Source of the DNA: Lachnospiraceae bacterium
Lineage (GTDB): Bacteria; Bacillota; Clostridia; Lachnospirales; Lachnospiraceae
DNA length: 64,000 nucleotides
NCBI GenBank assembly: GCA_022793375.1
Contig: JAAWCS010000065.1
Span: 1-64,000, forward strand
Reading direction: 5' to 3'
Part shown: in pieces, positions 35,766-43,113 of the stretch
Position numbering within the stretch: position 1 is the stretch's first letter
Layout of the letters: every line of letters starts with the position of its first letter
The notes under the pieces: model-generated
Told to the model about the DNA's origin: nothing
Database searches by the model: none
The model's input: the letters and a program-made list of their open reading frames with translations, nothing else
Made by a program: the position numbers and the translations under genes

Positions 35766-37169
35766 ATGAAAATATGTAAAAGAGGAGTGAATTTCATACA
35801 GATTACAGATGCGAAAGGCCATGTCAGAATATGTAGCTGGATGGCTGACAGCGATATTGGTAATCTTTTGGATCACACGTTAAAGGAGATCTATCATGGT
35901 AAGAAAGCCAAGGATGTTAGAAGTCATTTATTAGATGGAAGCTATAAAAATTGCCAAGTGGATAATTGTCCTTATCTAGCGAATCAAACAATAAAGGACC
36001 ATTTGGTAGAACTTTCAGAAATTCCTGAATATCCTTCCGAACTATACCTAGCCTTTGAAGGAAACTGTAATTATAACTGTACCTGTTGTACGAGTTTTAT
36101 GAATATGCGGGAAGCAAAAGAAAACGATTGGAATGATAATTATAATTTAATTGAACAAAGAATACAGGATGTACTACCGCATATTGTGAAGATTAGCGCG
36201 AATGGGCGTGGCGAATTATTTTGCAGTCCCAGGATCTTAAAGATATTACATGAATGGAAGCCGTTAAATCCGATAGAGAAGATATCGGTGGCGCTGGAAA
36301 CAAACGGCTCTCTTTTTAATGAAACAAACTGGAAGAAGATAGAAAACTTAGGACAATATCATCTGCAGGTAATGATTACTGTTATGAGCTTTCAGGAAGA
36401 GATATATCAATATTTATCCGGTACAAAACTTCCTGTCAGTAATATAATAAAGAACCTTCATTTTGTGAAGGAACTTAGAAAAAAAGGCATTATAAATGAA
36501 TTTGAAATAGCAACCGTACTGCAGGAACAGAATTTCCGCGAAATGCCTGCGTTTACAGAAAGATGCCTGAATGAATTCGGGGCAGATACTGTACGGATTC
36601 GTCCCATTATACCAGGCGGACCGTTAGATAGGAATGTTCAATGGTTTATGGATGTCAGAAATCCCTTTCACCCATATTATCAAGAATATAAAAAGATTAT
36701 GGAACATCCCATTTTCAATCATCCCAAGGTTTTATTATGGTCCGGCTCCTGCGATAGTACAATCGGAGAGCATCCGGGGATACAGGCACAGAAAAAGCTG
36801 CAAAAGAATCAGAAGGTTTTAAACGTTATAGATCGGATTCTTGCGGAAGAAGATGCTATTAAAAAGCTGAAGGATTATATGAATCAAAAAAACATAAAAG
36901 AATTATCCTTATATGGAATCGGGAGAATCGGCAAGCTGCTTCTGCGATTAAACGGAGCAGACGAAGAGATTCCAATTAAACAATTATATGATAATTATAC
37001 TGCCGGCAAATCATTTGGCAAGCATCCGATTCTCTTACCGAAAGACGGCAATTACCAAAATAGTAAAAATACTGCCATTTTAGTTACTGTATGTTCCCAG
37101 AATGAAACGATTAAGCAGGAATTGGAGCAGTACGGTTTTGAGGGAACGATTCTTTATGTAAATAGTTGA
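35766..37169 (+). CDS. Radical SAM/SPASM-like protein with C-terminal Rossmann-like domain
   Basis: ATG 35766 follows AAGGAG. The N-terminal ~70 residues have a SPASM-like set of cysteines (ICSW, then CQVDNCPYL), placed before rather than after the core. The radical SAM core carries CNYNCTCC, i.e. C101-x3-C105-x2-C108, in FEGNCNYNC, and continues through KISANGRGE to about residue 330. Residues ~378-467 are the locus-wide domain (SLYGIGRIGKLLL, LYDNYT, TAILVTVCSQ). A radical-based modification of a sugar or protein in the glycan pathway is inferred; no substrate can be named. Confidence 0.75.
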   Translation: MKICKRGVNFIQITDAKGHVRICSWMADSDIGNLLDHTLKEIYHGKKAKDVRSHLLDGSYKNCQVDNCPYLANQTIKDHLVELSEIPEYPSELYLAFEGNCNYNCTCCTSFMNMREAKENDWNDNYNLIEQRIQDVLPHIVKISANGRGELFCSPRILKILHEWKPLNPIEKISVALETNGSLFNETNWKKIENLGQYHLQVMITVMSFQEEIYQYLSGTKLPVSNIIKNLHFVKELRKKGIINEFEIATVLQEQNFREMPAFTERCLNEFGADTVRIRPIIPGGPLDRNVQWFMDVRNPFHPYYQEYKKIMEHPIFNHPKVLLWSGSCDSTIGEHPGIQAQKKLQKNQKVLNVIDRILAEEDAIKKLKDYMNQKNIKELSLYGIGRIGKLLLRLNGADEEIPIKQLYDNYTAGKSFGKHPILLPKDGNYQNSKNTAILVTVCSQNETIKQELEQYGFEGTILYVNS

Positions 37170-37214
37170 GAGGAAACGAAAAGCTGCATATATTCTTCTT
37201 TGTGTAGGGAAAGA

Positions 37215-38180
37215 ATGAAAGGGATGAAACGGCGAATGCGAAAGGAAGAGGATGTTACAGTTAGTGTTTTAATGCCTGTATACAATCACGAAAAGTATAT
37301 CGCAAAAGCAATCGACGGCGTGCTGATGCAAAAAACGAATTTCAGATTTGAGCTTATTATAGGGGAAGATTGCTCCAAAGATTATTCACGAAGAATTGTT
37401 CGACAATATCAGAAAAAATATCCAAATATTATTAAAGTTATTTATCAAACTACAAATAAGGGGATGCAGAAAAACATCGGCAGAATTCAACGGGAAGCAT
37501 CCGGAAAGTATTGGGCTTATTGTGAAGGCGATGATTATTGGACAGATGAAAATAAATTGCAGAAACAGATCGAGTTTCTGGAAAAAAATAAAAAATATAA
37601 TGCCGTGTATCATAACGTTTTATGTGTCGATCAAAAGGGTCGTCCCTGCAAAAGAAAAAGTATCAATAAGTATCCTTTAAAACCAAGCGGCTCTTATACG
37701 TTTAATATGATTCAAAATATGAATTTGGTTGGACAAACGGCAAGCCTTGTTTGTAGAAATGTATATGATATTTTACAGAATAATAAGGATATTAAGTGGT
37801 TTGAGACATGCAACTGTAATGGAGACCAAAAATTATGCGCATTGCTAGCCTGTTCAGGCAATATATATTTTTTAAATGAGATCATGGCAGTTCATAGAGT
37901 TGTTTTGAAAGAAGGAACCAGTTGGAGTGCAGTGACACAGCAAAAAAATTTATCCTTATATATGTATAATTCTTGTATCGAATTAAACAAATTGCTGTAT
38001 CGCATATATAAAAGGAATTGTTGTAGTAAAGAATATTTAAAAAACCTGCAACAAACAGCTTGCGAGGAATTTTATAGAAAACCGAATTTAGAAAATTTAG
38101 TAATATTGATTTGTTTGAATCTAAGATATATAAAGGATGCTGTTATATGGAAAACGGGAAAGCGTACACGTTTTGAATAG
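37215..38180 (+). CDS. GT2 glycosyltransferase, no Rossmann-like domain
   Basis: I choose ATG 37215 (AGGGA five bases upstream); ATG 37224 is also possible. The ~321 residues are a family 2 glycosyltransferase: VSVLMPVYNHEKYI, FELIIGEDCSKD, YCEGDDYWTDENKL (metal-binding EGDD). This GEDCS/CEGDDYW subtype is typical of surface-polysaccharide loci. From here to ~40.0 kb the DNA is more AT-rich than the genes on both sides, and the locus-wide domain is no longer present. Confidence 0.85.
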   Translation: MKGMKRRMRKEEDVTVSVLMPVYNHEKYIAKAIDGVLMQKTNFRFELIIGEDCSKDYSRRIVRQYQKKYPNIIKVIYQTTNKGMQKNIGRIQREASGKYWAYCEGDDYWTDENKLQKQIEFLEKNKKYNAVYHNVLCVDQKGRPCKRKSINKYPLKPSGSYTFNMIQNMNLVGQTASLVCRNVYDILQNNKDIKWFETCNCNGDQKLCALLACSGNIYFLNEIMAVHRVVLKEGTSWSAVTQQKNLSLYMYNSCIELNKLLYRIYKRNCCSKEYLKNLQQTACEEFYRKPNLENLVILICLNLRYIKDAVIWKTGKRTRFE

Positions 38181-38213
38181 AGAGCATAGGCCTATAGAAA
38201 GGCAGACTAAAAG

Positions 38214-38912
38214 ATGAATTTAGCAATTATGCAGCCGTATTTTCTTCCGTACATTGGTTATTGGCAATTACTCTATGCAGTTGATACATTTGTAATATAT
38301 GATGATGTAAATTACATAAAGAAAGGTTGGATCAATCGCAACAGACTTTTAGAAGGTGGTAAACCTGCTTTTTTCCAAATAGATTTAAAACATGTCAGCC
38401 AAAATAAATATATAAATGAGACAGAACGCTATCAGGATATGAGACAACAATCCAAATTGTTAAAGAGGATTGCTATATGTTACAAAAAAGCTTTATTCTT
38501 TGAAGAAATATATCCCATTATAGAACATATCATTTTAGATACCGAGATGAACCTGGCTAAATATCTAGAAAATTCAATAAGATATTTGGCAGATTACCTG
38601 GATATACAAACTAATATAATTAATTCATCTGGTCTAAAAAAGGATAGAACACTAAAAGGACAAGAGAAAATCATAGATATCTGTAAACGATTGGATGCAG
38701 AACGATATTATAATGCAATTGGAGGAACGTCTCTATATAACAAAGAGATATTTTCATTGCATGGGATTGAACTTCGTTTTTTGGAATCGCTAACAGTTGA
38801 CTACGTTCAATTTAATAATGAATTCATACCATCACTATCCATATTGGATGTTTTAATGTTTAATGGAAAGGAAAAGACAAAAGAGTATTTAACAAAATTT
38901 CGGTTTGTTTAA
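38214..38912 (+). CDS. WbqC family protein
   Basis: The 232-residue protein begins with the WbqC-family signature MQPYFLPYIGYWQLL and IYDDVNYIKKGWINRN. The family occurs in O-antigen and other surface-polysaccharide loci, next to aminotransferases and acyltransferases, and is linked to amino-sugar decoration, though its exact reaction is not settled as far as I know. It overlaps the frame of the next gene and lies in the AT-rich part of the locus, suggesting that 37.2-40.0 kb moved as a unit. Confidence 0.85.
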   Translation: MNLAIMQPYFLPYIGYWQLLYAVDTFVIYDDVNYIKKGWINRNRLLEGGKPAFFQIDLKHVSQNKYINETERYQDMRQQSKLLKRIAICYKKALFFEEIYPIIEHIILDTEMNLAKYLENSIRYLADYLDIQTNIINSSGLKKDRTLKGQEKIIDICKRLDAERYYNAIGGTSLYNKEIFSLHGIELRFLESLTVDYVQFNNEFIPSLSILDVLMFNGKEKTKEYLTKFRFV

Positions 38913-38928
38913 ACAGGGGGATTTTATT

Positions 38929-40023
38929 TTGAGATATGCATTTTATATATCGGGAAAAGGAAGTCGGCTTTTTCGCTATTTAACTCAGCTTGGAAATCAA
39001 AAAAGACCTGATATAGGGTTAGTAATATCAGACAGTATACTGGATCTTACTTTAAAAAATAAGCTATTACAATTGGATATTCCAGCAGTGATTTTTGAGT
39101 ATGAGCAATTGCCAGGAAACAATCGGAAAGAAAAAAATAAGGTGCTTTCAAACAAAATATTAGAAGCATTACAAAATAATGGTATTGATTATTGCTTTTC
39201 TTTTGGAGCGCATTTGTTTTCAGGTGAACTATTGAAAGTATATGAGAATCGGTTGATTAACTTCCACCCTTCTATTCTTCTAATGTATCCAGGACTCAAC
39301 GCCATCGATCAGGCAGTGAGCGCAGGAAACACATTTTTAGTGGGAAACACAGCACACATTATTGATGAAGGAATTGACACAGGAAAAATTATAATGCAAA
39401 GCGTTATTTGCTTAGAAAGCTATTTTCCTTCTAAAGATTATAATGTCATTTTGGACATGCAGATTGAAATGCTGGGCCAGCTAATAGCTGTTCTTGAGGA
39501 GCGCCGGCTTTTGATACAGAAGGGGAGGGTGAAAATTCTTGGTGCAGACTATAAGAGGAAGAACTTTTATCCTCATATAGTAAATATGCATTTTAAAATA
39601 GTTGAAGAAAGATCAGAGAAGATTCTTTTTATCAGGAAATGTGATGTGGCATTTGATGAGCCAATTTGCAATTGTGAGAAGGGGAATAAACTAATCGAAA
39701 AACTTTGTGAGTTCAGTGTTATAATTGGCGTATATTGCAATGGAGAGGTTTCTGCGTATTGTGCTATGTATATAAATGACATGGAAACAAGGCAGGCTTA
39801 TATTACAATGTTTGCTGTACACCCGGATTATCAGGGTCTAGGAATTGGCCAGAAATTGATGTATGAAAGCATCAATTTTGCCAAAAAGCAAGGGATGCAT
39901 TCTATAAAATTAGAAGTAAATGATGGAAGCTCTCAGGCAATAAAGCTTTACCTTAGAACTGGCTATAAATTTTTAGAAGAGCGCAAAAGCAAAAGCAGTC
40001 GATATATGATTAAAATACTTTGA
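38929..40023 (+). CDS. Formyltransferase-like / GNAT acetyltransferase fusion
   Basis: TTG 38929, eight bases after AGGGGG (38915-38920), is the best start (364 residues). The N-terminal ~195 residues are formyltransferase-like: INFHPSILLMYPG with the conserved His, and HIIDEGIDTGKII, as in enzymes that formylate amino sugars using formyl-tetrahydrofolate. The C-terminal ~150 residues are a GNAT domain with the acetyl-CoA loop VHPDYQGLGIGQKLM. Inference: N-acylation of an amino sugar made by the DegT enzyme downstream. A His-Pro-Ser core is visible, but the usual catalytic Asn is not clearly in place. Confidence 0.75.
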   Translation: MRYAFYISGKGSRLFRYLTQLGNQKRPDIGLVISDSILDLTLKNKLLQLDIPAVIFEYEQLPGNNRKEKNKVLSNKILEALQNNGIDYCFSFGAHLFSGELLKVYENRLINFHPSILLMYPGLNAIDQAVSAGNTFLVGNTAHIIDEGIDTGKIIMQSVICLESYFPSKDYNVILDMQIEMLGQLIAVLEERRLLIQKGRVKILGADYKRKNFYPHIVNMHFKIVEERSEKILFIRKCDVAFDEPICNCEKGNKLIEKLCEFSVIIGVYCNGEVSAYCAMYINDMETRQAYITMFAVHPDYQGLGIGQKLMYESINFAKKQGMHSIKLEVNDGSSQAIKLYLRTGYKFLEERKSKSSRYMIKIL

Positions 40024-40060
40024 AAACAATTTACTTTATTTAAACCTCTAAGTATGGAGA

Positions 40061-41182
40061 ATGTATAAGACTATGAATACAATAACGGTTACCAAATCGA
40101 CCCTTCCTCCGTATGAAGAATTTATTGAAAAAATCAAACCCCTATGGGACTCACGCTGGCTTACCAACATGGGTTCTTATCACATGGAATTGGAAGAAAG
40201 ACTGAGAGAGTACCTTCGCGTACCCTACCTCTCCTTGATGGTAAACGGCCATATGGCATTAGAGCTGGCACTGCAGGCTATGAACCTCCCTGAAAACAGT
40301 GAAGTAATCACCACGCCCTTTACCTTCATCTCCACGACCCACGCGATTGTACGCAATCGCCTTAAACCGGTATTCTGTGACATAAAACTCACGGACTACA
40401 CCATGGACGAGACGAAAATCGAAGCACTGATTACGGAAAAGACAAAAGCCATCCTGCCGGTCCATGTTTACGGCAATCTCTGCAACATAGAAAAGATTCA
40501 AACGATCGCCGGCCAATACGGGTTAAAGGTGCTGTATGATGCCTGCCATGCCTTCGGCGTATCTCAAAATGGCATTGGCGCGGGTAACTTTGGTGATGCT
40601 TCTGTTTTCAGCTTTCATGCCACGAAAGTCTATCATACGATTGAAGGCGGAGCCGTCGCGTTTTCCGATCCGGCCATGTACGAAAGCCTGTATAATCTCA
40701 AGAACTTTGGAATCCGCGGCGAGGAATCGGTTGTGGCGGTTGGTGCGAATGCAAAAATGAATGAATTCTGCGCAATCATGGGGCTTTGCAATCTGCCGGA
40801 AGTAGAGACGCATATCGCTTTGCGAAAAGCAAAAGCAGAGTGGTACCGTACACAGCTTTTGAATGAAGAATTGTTGCGCCTGCCCGTGTATGACAATCCG
40901 CAGATCACTTATAATTACGGATATTTCCCGGTTCGTTTCCTGAAAAAGGGGCTGCGGGATCAAGTTTATGACGCGCTGAGAAAGCAGGATATCTATGCGC
41001 GGAAATATTTCTATCCTTTGACCAGCGATGCGGTATGCTTTAAAAAACGCTATCAGGAGGTACCATTGCCGAATGCTCACGAAGCCGCGGATAATATCCT
41101 GGTGCTTCCGCTGTATCCGGAACTGGCGGAAAAAGATCAGGAGCGGATTGTCAAGGTCATCCGCCAGGAATTAAAGAAATAA
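40061..41182 (+). CDS. DegT/DnrJ/EryC1/StrS aminotransferase
   Basis: The 373-residue PLP enzyme converts a keto-sugar nucleotide to an amino sugar, usually with glutamate as donor. Visible: SLMVNGHMALELALQ, VLYDACHAFG, and the Schiff-base lysine K189 in HATKVYHTIEGGA. ATG 40061 is close behind GGAGA; ATG 40073 is an alternative. Its base composition returns to that of the core genome. With WbqC and the formyltransferase-GNAT fusion it outlines an N-acylated amino-sugar branch. No 4,6-dehydratase is in the window. Confidence 0.92.
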   Translation: MYKTMNTITVTKSTLPPYEEFIEKIKPLWDSRWLTNMGSYHMELEERLREYLRVPYLSLMVNGHMALELALQAMNLPENSEVITTPFTFISTTHAIVRNRLKPVFCDIKLTDYTMDETKIEALITEKTKAILPVHVYGNLCNIEKIQTIAGQYGLKVLYDACHAFGVSQNGIGAGNFGDASVFSFHATKVYHTIEGGAVAFSDPAMYESLYNLKNFGIRGEESVVAVGANAKMNEFCAIMGLCNLPEVETHIALRKAKAEWYRTQLLNEELLRLPVYDNPQITYNYGYFPVRFLKKGLRDQVYDALRKQDIYARKYFYPLTSDAVCFKKRYQEVPLPNAHEAADNILVLPLYPELAEKDQERIVKVIRQELKK

Positions 41183-41207
41183 AGTCATGGAGGGATCTGA
41201 CTCCATC

Positions 41208-41241
41208 CAACGCCCGGCAAACTTTCCCCTGCCGGGCGTTG
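41208..41241 (+). terminator. Hairpin ending the glycan locus
   Basis: A perfect 12-bp stem, CAACGCCCGGCA (41208-41219) with TGCCGGGCGTTG (41230-41241), lies 26 bases after the aminotransferase stop. There is no clear T-run after it, so it may be a processing or weak terminator structure. A smaller stem ATGGAG/CTCCAT precedes it. Confidence 0.55.
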
Positions 41242-41320
41242 AATTATGCCGTCAAAACTGCTATACTGTAACCAAAGACGGCAACCCGTCCCATCTCTCC
41301 CGGAAAGGCAGGTACATCCC

Positions 41321-43039
41321 ATGGCAAGAACCGTCGGCATCGGCCACCAGAATTTCGAACAGCTGATCGCAGGCAATCTTTTCTATGTTGACAAAACCAT
41401 GTTTATCAAGGAATGGTGGGAAAACGGAGACGCGGTGACCCTGATTACCCGTCCCCGCCGCTTTGGCAAGACGCTGAACCTGAATATGACAGAACGTTTT
41501 TTTTCAATGGAGTACGCCGGCCAGGGCGATGTCTTTTACGGACTGGCGATCTGGCAGGAAGAGCGCTACCGCGTTTTGCAGGGCACGTTCCCGGTCATCA
41601 GCCTTTCCTTTGCCGAAGTAAAACAGGTGGACTATGACTCTGCGGCAATGTGTATAAACCAGCTGATTACGGACCTGTATCGCAAAAATGCTTTTTTGCT
41701 GCAGGGAGAGCTGCTGTCGGAGGAAGAAAAAAGCGAATACCGCCAAGTTTCCATGGATATGCCGGCTGTGGTGGCTTCCCGGTCTCTCCACAAGCTGTCC
41801 GAATATTTGTATCGATATTACAAAAAGAAAGTTCTGATCCTGCTGGACGAATACGATACGCCCATGCAGGAAGCATATGTGGGGGGCTATTGGGATTCAA
41901 TGATTTCCCTGATCCGAACTCTGTTTAACTCTACGTTCAAGACGAACCCCTATCTGGAACGGGCGCTGCTAACCGGGATTACCCGGGTCAGCAAGGAATC
42001 CATTTTCTCGGATTTAAACAATCTGGAGGTGATTACGACCACCTCGGAAAAATACGAAGCCGCGTTTGGATTTACCGAAGAAGAAGTCCAGGCCGCGCTG
42101 GCGGAATATGGCCTGCCGGATAAAATGAAACAGGTAAGAGACTGGTACGACGGCTTTACCTTTGGCAAACGGACCGATATTTATAATCCCTGGTCGATTT
42201 TGAATTATCTGGATAAAAAAAGATTTGCCCCCTATTGGGCCAATACCAGTTCAAACAGCCTGGCCTGCAAGCTGATCCGAGAAGGAAGCCCCCAAATAAA
42301 AGTATCCATGGAGGAGCTGCTAACCGGAGGCACACTTTATACGCAGCTGGAAGAGCAGATCGTTTTTGAACAGCTAAATCAGAGGGAAAATGCGATTTGG
42401 AGCCTTCTGCTGGCCGCGGGCTATCTGAAAATAATGCGATTTACCGTAAACGAAGAGCGGGGGAAAATCGATTACGAACTGGTTTTAACCAATAAAGAAA
42501 CCCGTCTGCTGTTTGAACATATGATTGGAGACTGGTTTGCGGAGTATACGCCGGCCTATAATGTCTTTGTAAAAGCGCTTCTTCTAGGGGACTTAGAAGC
42601 AATGAACGAATATATGAACCGGATCACGGAAGAGACCTTCAGCTATTTTGACGCAGGCCGCAATCCCTCTCAGAAAGCGCAGCCGGAGCGGTTCTACCAT
42701 GGATTTGTCCTGGGGCTTTTAATCGATCTTCGGGAGCGCTATACGCTCACCTCGAACCGGGAGAGCGGTTTTGGAAGATACGATATAATGTTGGAACCTA
42801 AGCGGGAAACAGATGATGCGATGATCCTGGAATTTAAGGTATTTCAGCCATCCAGAGAGAATACCCTCGCGGATACGGTGCGGGCCGCGCTGGCTCAGAT
42901 CGAAGAAAAACGCTATACGGCAGCATTGACGGCAAAAGGAATCGAACCCAAGCGCATCCGCCGCTACGGCTTCGCCTTTGACGGAAAAAGCGTTTTGATC
43001 GGAGAGGGCTTTCCGAAGAATTGTAAAAATCCATCTTGA
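41321..43039 (+). CDS. DUF1703-type AAA-ATPase-like / PD-(D/E)XK nuclease-like protein
   Basis: ATG 41321 begins the family-typical VGIGHQNFEQLI; earlier in-frame ATG 41246 lies within the hairpin spacer. The 572 residues have an N-terminal AAA-ATPase-like domain (FYVDKTMFIKEWWE, phosphate-loop TRPRRFGKTLN at ~46, Walker-B-like LILLDEYDTPM) and a C-terminal DUF1703 nuclease-like domain with ...YDIMLEP...ILEFKV. The family is abundant and variable in Lachnospirales and Bacteroidetes. Its role is unknown; mobile-element or defence links are suspected. Confidence 0.88.
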   Translation: MARTVGIGHQNFEQLIAGNLFYVDKTMFIKEWWENGDAVTLITRPRRFGKTLNLNMTERFFSMEYAGQGDVFYGLAIWQEERYRVLQGTFPVISLSFAEVKQVDYDSAAMCINQLITDLYRKNAFLLQGELLSEEEKSEYRQVSMDMPAVVASRSLHKLSEYLYRYYKKKVLILLDEYDTPMQEAYVGGYWDSMISLIRTLFNSTFKTNPYLERALLTGITRVSKESIFSDLNNLEVITTTSEKYEAAFGFTEEEVQAALAEYGLPDKMKQVRDWYDGFTFGKRTDIYNPWSILNYLDKKRFAPYWANTSSNSLACKLIREGSPQIKVSMEELLTGGTLYTQLEEQIVFEQLNQRENAIWSLLLAAGYLKIMRFTVNEERGKIDYELVLTNKETRLLFEHMIGDWFAEYTPAYNVFVKALLLGDLEAMNEYMNRITEETFSYFDAGRNPSQKAQPERFYHGFVLGLLIDLRERYTLTSNRESGFGRYDIMLEPKRETDDAMILEFKVFQPSRENTLADTVRAALAQIEEKRYTAALTAKGIEPKRIRRYGFAFDGKSVLIGEGFPKNCKNPS

Positions 43040-43113
43040 ATAACTACCTTATTTATGGTACATTTATTCATAGCGAAATTCGTCTGCAATCAGAAAAAAG
43101 GAGTACCATTTTG

